Positions 1 through 5,355 of a stretch of DNA of 5,355 nucleotides are shown piece after piece. The notes under the pieces are model-generated. The model did no database searches, was not told where the DNA came from, and saw nothing but the letters and a program-made list of their open reading frames with translations. Source of the stretch: Deltaproteobacteria bacterium (GTDB lineage Bacteria; Desulfobacterota; DSM-4660; Desulfatiglandales; B25-G16); NCBI GenBank assembly GCA_003646935.1, contig QMLW01000179.1, forward strand, positions 1 to 5,355. Direction: 5' to 3'. Position 1 is the first letter of the stretch. The number at the start of each line of letters is the position of its first letter. The translations under genes were made by a program, and so were the position numbers.

Positions 1-185
1 ATCTCGGGGGAGCATCCGAGTTGATGAGCCAGTATGGCATAAGCGGCAGGATGTACCCGCGGCTCTCGTTGATTACTGCCTTAAGCGGGCCGGGCGCGGT
101 GCTGATCATTACCGTATTAACCGCGCTGTACCCTGCCTTCAAGGTTCGTCGCCTCAAACCAGTGGAGGCGATGAGAGGAGTGTAA
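1..185 (+). CDS. ABC transporter permease, FtsX/MacB family (3' end only)
   Basis: This is the last 60 codons of an inner-membrane permease whose 5' part lies outside the window. The frame starts at position 3 and ends with TAA at 183-185. The visible part has a hydrophobic helix (GAVLIITVLTALYPAF) followed by the cytoplasmic tail KVRRLKPVEAMRGV. A last transmembrane helix running into YPA-(x)n-R-(x)-PVEA(M/L)R is the usual C-terminus of FtsX-domain permeases of the LolC/LolE/MacB type. The next gene ends in the same way (VSVYPAAKAARFTPVEALAHT), so the two are probably paralogous subunits of one heterodimeric transporter sharing the ATPase at 1528-2253. In LolCDE-type systems such permeases couple cytoplasmic ATP hydrolysis to movement of lipoproteins or other envelope substrates. 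The substrate here cannot be told from the sequence. Confidence 0.88.
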   Translation, partial: LGGASELMSQYGISGRMYPRLSLITALSGPGAVLIITVLTALYPAFKVRRLKPVEAMRGV

Positions 186-197
186 GTACTAATGAAT

Positions 198-225
198 ATT
201 GACAATTGAATATTTTAGATTTTTT
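198..225. repeat. Heptamer array 1 (4 AT-rich 7-bp units)
   Basis: Four consecutive 7-bp units are visible: ATTGACA, ATTGAAT, ATTTTAG and ATTTTTT. They occupy most of the 89-bp spacer between the two permease genes. The first 19 bases from 203 match 1499-1517 at 16 of 19 positions. The TTGACA at 199-204 resembles a -35 box, but it falls inside the repeat and has no well-placed -10, so no promoter is called. Confidence 0.6.
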
Positions 226-274
226 TAAATAGTAAGTTTTCGATCTTAACTTTTCAATTGTGTGAGGGTTTTTC

Positions 275-1495
275 GTGTACTTCCAGCTAGGATGGAGAAA
301 CATCTGGCGGAATCCAAGGAGGACGGCCGTGATCATGATTGCCGTGATTATCGGTGTGTGGAGCATGATCTTTCTAGGGGCACTGATGCGGGGCATGATC
401 GAGGATATGATAGAAAACGGCATCGCCACCCTCACGGGCCATATCCAGGTACACCATAAAGGGTATCGAGATGATCCGGTTATCGAAAACAGCATCGCGG
501 ATCTAAACACGATAGAGAGCGCACTTGAGAGCCTCCTTCCTCCTGGCACCCAGTGGACCCCTAGGGTTCGGGTCAATGGCATCGCCAGCAACGCTCGACA
601 CTCGGACGGCGTTACCCTGGTGGGGATTGACCCTGAACTGGAGGCCAAGGTCTCGTTCATAGGACATGCAGTTACCCAAGGACGCTATCTCACCCTGGAT
701 GAGGAAAACGGGATTTTGGTAGGTAAGGCATTAATCGACAAGTTCGAGACAAAATTGGGGCGCAAGCTTGTGCTCATGTCTCAGGATACGAGTGGCGAGA
801 TCGCCTCTCGGTCCTTTCGCATCGTGGGAGTGTTCAGGGCTGAGATGGAGGCAACGGAGAAGCAATTCGCCTTTGTCACCATGCATGCGGCGCAGCGGAT
901 GCTCAGGCTACAAGGGGATATCTCAGAGGTTTCCATAAGACTGAAGGATCAAGGGGAAACGGACCGAGTTACCAATGCCTTGAAGGAGACATTGCCTTCT
1001 GCCTACGAGGTTCATTCGTGGCGGGACCTGCTCCCGTTGCTGAGCGCCTACATGAGGTTGTTCGATGGGTTTATGTGGTTATGGTACCTTGTGGTATTCA
1101 TTGCCATGGGTTTTGGCATTGTCAACACCATGCTCATGGCCGTGTTCGAGCGAATCCGCGAATTTGGTCTGCTCAAGGCGCTCGGCATGAGGCCATGGTG
1201 GATCATTAAAGAGGTGCTGGCAGAATCATTCTTCCTCCTGGTAATAGGCATGGCCATCGGGAACACACTCGGGCTTCTAAGCGTTCTTGCGCTCTCTGGA
1301 AGCGGCATTGACCTTTCTGCGCTTGCTGCTGGGACGGAGTACGTTGGTATGGCTCGGGTGATATATCCGGCCGTTTCAGGGAAAGACGTGGCTATGGCCA
1401 ATCTGATGGTATTTATCCTTGGCCTTTTGGTGAGCGTGTATCCGGCTGCCAAAGCGGCCAGATTCACGCCCGTAGAGGCGTTGGCACACACGTGA
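275..1495 (+). CDS. ABC transporter permease, LolC/LolE/MacB-like (FtsX domain)
   Basis: A complete 406-residue inner-membrane permease, close to the roughly 400-residue length of LolC/LolE. It starts with GTG at 275, preceded by GAGGG at 264-268 with a 6-nt gap, which supports this start. The N-terminus LGWRNIWRNPRRT is typical of FtsX-family permeases. TM1 covers about residues 18-38. A large periplasmic MacB-type core domain runs from about 40 to 260. TM2 (266-288) is followed by ERIREFGLLKALGM (292-305), the cytoplasmic coupling helix that contacts the ATPase. TM3 is about 314-338 and TM4 about 373-390, with a PVEA tail. Four helices with the long periplasmic domain between TM1 and TM2 is the LolCE/MacB topology. 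It is colinear with the upstream permease fragment and lies 32 bp before the ATPase gene. A role in moving lipoprotein, lipid or another envelope substrate is inferred from the family; the substrate is unknown. Confidence 0.9.
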   Translation: MYFQLGWRNIWRNPRRTAVIMIAVIIGVWSMIFLGALMRGMIEDMIENGIATLTGHIQVHHKGYRDDPVIENSIADLNTIESALESLLPPGTQWTPRVRVNGIASNARHSDGVTLVGIDPELEAKVSFIGHAVTQGRYLTLDEENGILVGKALIDKFETKLGRKLVLMSQDTSGEIASRSFRIVGVFRAEMEATEKQFAFVTMHAAQRMLRLQGDISEVSIRLKDQGETDRVTNALKETLPSAYEVHSWRDLLPLLSAYMRLFDGFMWLWYLVVFIAMGFGIVNTMLMAVFERIREFGLLKALGMRPWWIIKEVLAESFFLLVIGMAIGNTLGLLSVLALSGSGIDLSALAAGTEYVGMARVIYPAVSGKDVAMANLMVFILGLLVSVYPAAKAARFTPVEALAHT

Positions 1496-1500
1496 TAACA

Positions 1501-1521
1501 ATTGAACATTGAAGATTGAAA
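1501..1521. repeat. Heptamer array 2 (3 units of ATTGAAN)
   Basis: Three clean 7-bp units, ATTGAAC, ATTGAAG and ATTGAAA, fill most of the 32-bp gap between the permease stop and the ATPase start. The array begins 5 bp after the permease TGA and leaves little room for a ribosome binding site before the first ATG of the ATPase gene. Confidence 0.6.
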
Positions 1522-1527
1522 TAGCCA

Positions 1528-2253
1528 ATGGGGTTCAATATGAACATAGTTGAATGCATTGATGTCAAGAAGGCATACCGGCAGGATACATTGGAGGTAA
1601 GAGCCCTCAATGGGATAACCCTTTCCATACAAAAAGGGGCTTTCGTAGCCCTAGCTGGACCTTCGGGCTCGGGAAAGACCACCATGCTCAATATCATCGG
1701 CGGTTTGGACACGGCCGATTCCGGCCGTGTGATCGTGGATGGAAATGCGTTGGAGGACATGACACAATCGGAACTCGCGAACTTGCGCCTGCGCAATGTG
1801 GGGTTTGTATTCCAGGCCTATAATCTCATTCCAGTACTCTCCGCACTGGAAAACGTGGAATTCGTGATGCTGCTCCAGGGGATTCCGCCTGATGAGCGGC
1901 GTGAGCGGGCCATGGCAATCCTCGATGATGTGGGACTGGAGGATATGTACAATCGTCGTCCGGCCGAGCTCTCAGGCGGGCAGCAGCAGCGGGTAGCAGT
2001 GGCACGGGCAATTGTGTCCAGCCCCTCCATTGTGCTGGCGGATGAACCAACAGCCAACCTGGATTCAAAGACGGGAAAGGGCCTGCTTGAGATGATGAAG
2101 CAGATGAACGAGAGGAGAAAGGCCACCTTCGTCTTTTCCACGCACGATAAGATGGTCATGGACTATGCGCGTAGGCTCATTCTCATACGGGATGGGCTCG
2201 TGGCAGATGATCAGGTGAGGGAGGGGGGATTTAGATTTGCGATTTTCGATTGA
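1528..2253 (+). CDS. ABC transporter ATP-binding protein, LolD/MacB type
   Basis: A 241-residue cytoplasmic ATPase that energises the adjacent FtsX-type permeases. All nucleotide-binding motifs are intact: Walker A GPSGSGKTT (44-52), Q-loop Q96 in FVFQAYNLIP, signature LSGGQQQR (148-155), Walker B VLADEPT (169-175), D-loop NLDS (177-180) and H-loop STHD with H206. The LIPVLSALENVE segment after the Q-loop is characteristic of the LolD/MacB/FtsE-like MJ0796 subfamily. The length is normal for that group. The first ATG is at 1528, but ATG 1540 (residue 5, MNIVECIDVKKAY) is a good alternative and perhaps the true start: it has GGGG at 1530-1533 with a 6-nt gap and begins as family members usually do. 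The last residues (about 233-241, GGFRFAIFD) look foreign, because they are encoded by the heptamer array at 2228-2268, which also supplies the TGA stop. Confidence 0.93.
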   Translation: MGFNMNIVECIDVKKAYRQDTLEVRALNGITLSIQKGAFVALAGPSGSGKTTMLNIIGGLDTADSGRVIVDGNALEDMTQSELANLRLRNVGFVFQAYNLIPVLSALENVEFVMLLQGIPPDERRERAMAILDDVGLEDMYNRRPAELSGGQQQRVAVARAIVSSPSIVLADEPTANLDSKTGKGLLEMMKQMNERRKATFVFSTHDKMVMDYARRLILIRDGLVADDQVREGGFRFAIFD

Positions 2254-2268
2254 CGATTTATGATTTGA
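2228..2268. repeat. Heptamer array 3 (GATTTNN units) overlapping the ATPase stop
   Basis: A 6-base unit GATTTA is followed by five 7-bp units: GATTTGC, GATTTTC, GATTGAC, GATTTAT and GATTTGA, starting at 2234, 2241, 2248, 2255 and 2262. The first half lies inside the 3' end of the ATPase gene and the stop TGA (2251-2253) is part of the third unit. No conventional terminator or promoter was recognised in the remaining spacer up to 2335. Confidence 0.65.
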
Positions 2269-2335
2269 GGGCAGGCTCTTCTATAGCCAATGATCACTCA
2301 TCAATCCTTTTTCTTATGTCAACAACTTTGGCAGC

Positions 2336-3682
2336 ATGATTGTAAATTATTCTCAAAGAATACGCATACTTATTACCCTCCTACTCTTTGTCATTACTTC
2401 GACTCCAATCGATACCCCTGCTCTAGCCACCTTGTCGAACGACGCCAAATCCCCTTCACCTCAACATGTGAACATAGATGCCCATTGGGGCGGGCACCTC
2501 AAAGTCCGGGGCTCCGCATCATGGCCCCCTGGTGATTCCTTTTTCGGTTCAGCAGGAACCGAAACCCTCTATGACGGCCACACCGAGGCGAGAGTGTCAA
2601 ACAGGCTCTTCTTCGGGGATTGGGGGAGCCTGGATACCCACTATGAGATTATCCTCTCAGGGGGAGATACACGGCGCAGGATAAAATCCCTGGAGAAGCT
2701 CTATCCGGCCCTTTTCGCCGATGGGCTTGCGACCGGGAACACCGTAGAAGACGATCGCAGGTTGATGGATCTGACAAGGGCTATTGATGAGGATGAGGGC
2801 CATGTTACCTACCATCGCCTGGACAGGCTTGCCCTAGGCCTGTTCCCGGATTGGGGCATGGTACAGGTAGGGAGACAGGCCGTTACCTGGGGGAATGGTT
2901 TGCTCTTTAACCCTATGGACCTGTTCAACCCCTTCTCTCCTACGGATATCGAGCGGGACTACAAGGTAGGCGATGACATGGTTTTGACCCAGTTCTCTGC
3001 TCAAGGCATGGGGGAGTTCCAGTTTTTATATGTACCACGAAGAAACCCGATATCGGGTAACATCGAATGGGAGCAGTCCTCGCTCGCCGGCAAACTCCAC
3101 CTCTTTTGGGACACCATTGAGTTCAATATTATGGCTGCCGAACACTACAGGGATGCGGTGCTCGGGCTTGGCGGTGCGGGTTATGTTGGGGATGCAGCCT
3201 GGCGCCTGGATGGTACGTGGATATCTTCGGACAGCGATGACGGGTATGTGTCGATGGTTGCCAATATGGATTATTCCTGGGTATGGTTAGATAAGAATTT
3301 TTACGGTTTTGTGGAGTTTTTCTTTAACGGCCTTTCCCATAACCGCTATAGCGATTTTTATGCCGATTCGGAACTGGGCTCACGTATCGAGCGGGGAGAG
3401 CTCTACACCCTGGGCAGAACCTATCTAAGCGGTCATCTAAGGGTGGAGCTGCACCCGCTTTTCAACGTGTATATAACGGTGATTGAAAACCTGGCCGATA
3501 CCTCAGGCGCCATTCAGCCAAGGGCTGTTTGGGATATCGCTGAGGACATGCAGATAACCTTGGGCGGGGCCCTGTATCACGGCCAAAGGGACACTGAATA
3601 CGGAGGCGTTACCATACCGGGAACTAGGTTCATCGATAGGCCTCTGGGCACCGCGTTCCTCTGGATAAGCTATTTCTTCTGA
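2336..3682 (+). CDS. Outer-membrane beta-barrel protein, DUF1302-like
   Basis: A 448-residue secreted protein. The N-terminus has a Sec signal peptide: a basic start (MIVNYSQRIR), a hydrophobic core at about 11-23, and likely signal peptidase I cleavage after ALA (29-31). The mature part alternates short amphipathic stretches rich in W, Y and F with polar turns. It ends FLWISYFF, with the C-terminal phenylalanine recognised by the BAM machinery. The central motif GRQAVTWGNG (179-188) followed by NPMDLFNPFSPTDIERDY (192-209) resembles the GRQ-x-x-x-WG...NP-x-D-x-x-NP signature of DUF1302-type barrels, which I recognise from memory and not from a search. No better start is available: the frame has a stop at 2291-2293 and no other ATG or GTG before 2336, though the ribosome binding site is weak. 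Its position after two permeases and an ATPase suggests it is the outer-membrane part of, or a client of, that system. A porin of unrelated substrate remains possible. Confidence 0.8.
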   Translation: MIVNYSQRIRILITLLLFVITSTPIDTPALATLSNDAKSPSPQHVNIDAHWGGHLKVRGSASWPPGDSFFGSAGTETLYDGHTEARVSNRLFFGDWGSLDTHYEIILSGGDTRRRIKSLEKLYPALFADGLATGNTVEDDRRLMDLTRAIDEDEGHVTYHRLDRLALGLFPDWGMVQVGRQAVTWGNGLLFNPMDLFNPFSPTDIERDYKVGDDMVLTQFSAQGMGEFQFLYVPRRNPISGNIEWEQSSLAGKLHLFWDTIEFNIMAAEHYRDAVLGLGGAGYVGDAAWRLDGTWISSDSDDGYVSMVANMDYSWVWLDKNFYGFVEFFFNGLSHNRYSDFYADSELGSRIERGELYTLGRTYLSGHLRVELHPLFNVYITVIENLADTSGAIQPRAVWDIAEDMQITLGGALYHGQRDTEYGGVTIPGTRFIDRPLGTAFLWISYFF

Positions 3683-3697
3683 GGCCCCTTGATCTAG

Positions 3698-3753
3698 CTA
3701 AGTTTCGCCTCAAACCGACGAGGTTTGAACAGCATACATTTGGCGAAGCTTAG
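3698..3753. repeat. Nested inverted repeat / long hairpin
   Basis: The outer arms 3698-3709 (CTAAGTTTCGCC) and 3742-3753 (GGCGAAGCTTAG) pair over 12 bp with one G-T wobble. Directly inside lies a second, perfect 7-bp hairpin, TCAAACC (3710-3716) and GGTTTGA (3722-3728), with a 5-base loop. Thirteen bases (3729-3741) stay unpaired on the 3' side. It sits 15 bp after the barrel gene stop. It has no T-tract, so it is not a classical intrinsic terminator. It could act as an RNA 3'-end stabiliser, or be a REP-like or miniature mobile element. Confidence 0.6.
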
Positions 3754-3756
3754 AAT

Positions 3757-3791
3757 TGCAAAATGAAAAATGCAAAGTTCAAAAGTCAAAA
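3757..3791. repeat. Heptamer array 4 (TGCAAAA-type units)
   Basis: Five 7-bp units: TGCAAAA, TGAAAAA, TGCAAAG, TTCAAAA and GTCAAAA. On the opposite strand they read as T-rich units such as CATTTTG and CATTTTT, similar to the GATTTNN units of the array at 2228-2268. The array starts 3 bp after the nested hairpin and fills most of the remaining spacer before the HAD gene. Confidence 0.6.
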
Positions 3792-3814
3792 TTTATTTGC
3801 ATGGTTGATGGCAT

Positions 3815-4504
3815 ATGTCCGGAGAAAAGATCCATAGGTTCGTCTTATTTGATATCGATAGCACGCTTATTAACGCCGGTGGGGCTGGCAGGAGGTCGGT
3901 GACAAGGACCTTTTATGAGATGTTCTCCATCAGGGATGCCTTTGCCAGCGAGAGGATGGCGGGGAAGACAGACATCCAGATAATCAAGGAGGGCCTCGCC
4001 AGGTATGGGCTGCCAATGGGAGACGGGATCCTCACCTCGGTTTTGTCAAGGTATGTAGAGATCTTGCAGGGGGAGATACACAATTCTCAGGGTTACATAA
4101 ATCCAGGCGTGGTGGAACTTCTCGATTCATTACGGGAAACAGATGGATACCGGCTTGGGCTCTTAACGGGGAACATTGAGAGGGGCGCACGTATAAAGCT
4201 CGGTGCATTCGGCCTCAACGGGTATTTTCCGATTGGCGCTTTTGGAGACGATAGTGAAGACAGGAACAACCTGCTCCCGATTGCCGTTGAAAAGCTCAAG
4301 ACGAGGATGGGCATCGATATCGGATACAACGATTGTATCGTTGTGGGGGATACCCCGCTTGATATAGAATGTTCGAAGCCTTTCGGTGCCATCTCCGTTG
4401 CAGTTGCCACAGGACCCTATAGCTATGACTCGCTCGTAAAGGCAGGGGCGGATCTTGTGCTGAGAGATCTTTCGCATGCAATAGAGGTAATCAAAGGCGT
4501 GTAG
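3815..4504 (+). CDS. HAD-superfamily hydrolase, phosphoglycolate-phosphatase-like
   Basis: A 229-residue cytoplasmic hydrolase of normal length for the Gph/PGP-like HAD group. Motif I is FDIDSTL, with nucleophile D13, acid/base D15 and T17. Motif II is LLTGN with T118. Motif IV is VVGDTPLDIEC, with D179 and D183 positioned to bind Mg2+. Residues of about 20-90 between motifs I and II form a helical C1 cap. The usual motif III lysine in a KP context is not obvious: the region reads EDRNNLLPIAVEKLK (148-162), so K160, K162 or R150 may serve. The family dephosphorylates small phosphometabolites; the substrate cannot be predicted here. ATG 3815 is the first start after an in-frame TGA at 3806-3808, with no strong Shine-Dalgarno. 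The gene is separated from the transport genes by a hairpin and a repeat array, and converges with the MsrA gene across a 41-bp gap in which no terminator was recognised. Confidence 0.88.
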   Translation: MSGEKIHRFVLFDIDSTLINAGGAGRRSVTRTFYEMFSIRDAFASERMAGKTDIQIIKEGLARYGLPMGDGILTSVLSRYVEILQGEIHNSQGYINPGVVELLDSLRETDGYRLGLLTGNIERGARIKLGAFGLNGYFPIGAFGDDSEDRNNLLPIAVEKLKTRMGIDIGYNDCIVVGDTPLDIECSKPFGAISVAVATGPYSYDSLVKAGADLVLRDLSHAIEVIKGV

Positions 4505-4545
4505 CTGCCACTATGATGAATCTCGGCAAGATATGTAAAGAGAAG

Positions 4546-5136
4546 TCAGCGTCCCAGGGCGCGCACCATGTCCAGCAGCTTCCTGCTCGCTGGCTGGGAA
4601 AGACCGAAGTCGTTGATCTCGGCCTGAAGGTCTTTGTAGGTGCCATGGCCGCCGAGGTAGCCGTTTACGCGGGCCGCAGCTGTTGAGTTGATATAATCGT
4701 ATACCCCGGGGTACATGAGCTCGAATTCTTTCTGGATGGTCTCTGTATGATCGTCCAGATCGTGGTACGTGGGGTTCTTTTTTGTTCCTCCCGCGTATCC
4801 AACCCTAGTCCTGATAACGCCTTTCAAAATCCCGAACCGGGAGTCTGGGCCCCAGAATCAGCCGAGGGCAAAGGTTGCCGTTTCGATTTTAATTGGAACG
4901 ATTTTATCTATGGGCGGTATAGATATGCCCAATGCTGCGTTAGTTTCAGCTTGTTCCATCCTTCTTTCCATCTCACCTCGTGTGTCAATCTCATTGTTCT
5001 CAGGATGTGTGGCGCTGCACGCATATAAGATAAGCAGGATCGCCATAGACGCAAGCGGTAAGCCCTTAAGGAGCTTACTACAACATCTTCTGTCTTCTTT
5101 ATGATTAAGGCCTGGTTCTCGTTTTTTATTGATCAT
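4546..5136 (-). CDS. msrA: Selenocysteine-containing MsrA-like lipoprotein with an internal deletion
   Basis: Peptide-methionine (S)-S-oxide reductase, which reduces oxidised methionine in proteins. Read through the in-frame TGA at 4858-4860, the product is 196 residues. Residues 1-40 form a lipoprotein-type signal (basic stretch, hydrophobic 26-39, ILYAC with C40), so the protein is probably exported and lipid-anchored. Residues 85-117 read ETATFALG-U-FWGPDSRFG...VIRTRVGYAGG: the TGA (U93) replaces the catalytic Cys of GCFWG. TKKNPTYHDL (118-127) and DHTE (129-132, E132 matching the catalytic Glu) follow. From K136 the sequence jumps to the C-terminal MYPGVYDYINSTAAARVNGYLGG motif. The usual 80-90 residues between, including the QYRSAI and EDYHQ regions, are absent although the frame is kept. 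There is no Cys after U93, so no resolving Cys is visible. The ATG at 5136 lacks a clear ribosome binding site. The gene may be functional but divergent, or a decaying copy. It lies 50 bp after a co-oriented small membrane protein gene. Confidence 0.8.
4825..4847 (-). promoter_or_regulatory. Candidate bacterial SECIS hairpin
   Basis: Downstream of the TGA (4858-4860) on the - strand, the RNA can fold with a perfect upper stem UCCC/GGGA (4839-4842 with 4830-4833) closing the 5-base loop GGUUC (4834-4838). A lower stem of four pairs, one of them G-U, extends to 4847 and 4825 after a single C-U mismatch. The GGU of the loop begins 19 nt after the UGA. Bacterial SECIS elements are known as short hairpins just after the UGA with a GGU-type apical loop, at roughly this distance, bound by SelB. 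The fold was done by eye. Confidence 0.65.
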
Positions 5137-5186
5137 AGGTTTGTCTTGAAATGAAAGAATGAAGTTCTCAGCGCCTAAAAAGGGAA

Positions 5187-5354
5187 TTATTTGTCCTGAT
5201 CCCTATCATTTTTCTTAACCAGGGGATAGATAAACACAAGGCATGCAATGAGGAAGATGATGCTGCCAACGAGCCCCAGGATATCGTGGCCATGAAGGCT
5301 GGAGGCGATAAAGAAGAGAGCGCACACAACGAACAGTATCCAGCCGCAGAGGTT
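5187..5354 (-). CDS. Small two-helix membrane protein (3' end, partial)
   Basis: This is the last 55 codons of a - strand gene whose start lies beyond the window edge; TAA is at 5187-5189. The translation has two hydrophobic segments, WILFVVCALFFIAS and ILGLVGSIIFLIACLVFIY, separated by a short polar turn (SLHGHD). It ends with a charged tail, PLVKKNDRDQDK. This is the pattern of a small inner-membrane protein with two helical hairpin segments and a cytoplasmic tail. I do not recognise the family and assign no function. It is co-oriented with and 50 bp upstream of the MsrA-like gene, so the two may be cotranscribed. The frame is supported by codon choice and by coherent hydrophobic segments rather than by homology. 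Confidence 0.6.
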   Translation of the reverse strand, partial: NLCGWILFVVCALFFIASSLHGHDILGLVGSIIFLIACLVFIYPLVKKNDRDQDK

Positions 5355-5355
5355 G

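Noticed and set aside
199..229. TTGACA with an AT-rich stretch downstream as a sigma-70 promoter for the second permease.
   Set aside because: The TTGACA is part of a tandem heptamer array and no -10 hexamer lies at 16-18 bp spacing.
154..660. A 168-residue - strand ORF across the spacer and permease start.
   Set aside because: It lies antisense to a well-supported permease gene, has no recognisable domain and crosses a repeat array.
1048..1796. Two - strand ORFs (1048-1632 and 1464-1796) antisense to the permease and ATPase genes.
   Set aside because: They are mirrored frames of strongly coding + strand genes, without ribosome binding sites or family signatures.
2283..2292. The 10-mer ATAGCCAATG is repeated at 1521-1530 after another heptamer array.
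   Set aside because: Several chance 10-mer repeats are expected in a window of this length, and no extended similarity surrounds it.
2290..2535. An 81-residue + strand ORF overlapping the start of the barrel gene.
   Set aside because: It is in another frame over the signal peptide region, is rich in Cys, His and Pro typical of a shadow frame, and has no recognisable feature.
3698..3753. Rho-independent terminator after the barrel gene.
   Set aside because: No T-tract follows the stem on either strand next to the arms; it is recorded as an inverted repeat instead.
4703..4728. CCCGGG followed by GAGCTCGAATTC resembles a pUC-type polylinker, hinting at vector contamination.
   Set aside because: The match is interrupted and the same bases encode the conserved MsrA C-terminal segment EFELMYPGV in the open frame, with MsrA coding sequence on both sides.
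4858..4860. Reassigned genetic code with TGA as a sense codon.
   Set aside because: TGA ends four other complete genes or gene ends here at positions consistent with family lengths, and the only internal TGA is at a catalytic Cys site.
4747..5104. Two + strand ORFs (4747-5028 and 4769-5104) opposite the MsrA gene.
   Set aside because: The opposite strand encodes clear MsrA sequence, and these ORFs only mirror it.

Overview
The window comes from a Gram-negative, didermic bacterium. It encodes an outer-membrane beta-barrel protein with a signal peptide and a C-terminal phenylalanine, a Lol/MacB-type ABC transporter, and a predicted lipoprotein. Base composition looks moderate, apart from AT-rich spacers. 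A UGA at the catalytic position of a methionine sulfoxide reductase suggests a selenocysteine-decoding organism. A Desulfobacterota-like lineage would fit, but that is inference and not shown by any marker here. TGA is also the ordinary terminator of four genes in the window, so a reassigned genetic code is unlikely.

Layout on the + strand: the tail of one FtsX/MacB-type permease (1-185), a complete second permease (275-1495), a LolD/MacB-type ATPase (1528-2253) and a DUF1302-like outer-membrane barrel protein (2336-3682). These are colinear and probably form one transport operon spanning the envelope, with two permeases, one ATPase and one outer-membrane component. A nested hairpin (3698-3753) follows, then a HAD-superfamily phosphatase gene (3815-4504). 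On the - strand, converging on the HAD gene, lie a lipoprotein-type MsrA gene (4546-5136) and, upstream of it, the 3' end of a small two-helix membrane protein gene (5187-5354).

The most notable feature is the MsrA locus. Conventional gene calling splits it into two small ORFs because of an in-frame TGA at 4858-4860. Both sides of the TGA are MsrA sequence, and the TGA sits exactly where the catalytic Cys of the GCFWG motif belongs. A hairpin with a GGU-containing apical loop begins 15 nt after it, as expected for a bacterial SECIS element. The gene therefore reads as a selenoprotein MsrA. It also seems to have lost about 80-90 codons from the middle of the catalytic domain without losing frame, so it may be a decaying or divergent copy.

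A second pattern is that each of the four spacers flanking or inside the + strand cluster holds a short array of 7-bp AT-rich units (198-225, 1501-1521, 2234-2268, 3757-3791). One array supplies the last codons and stop of the ATPase gene.
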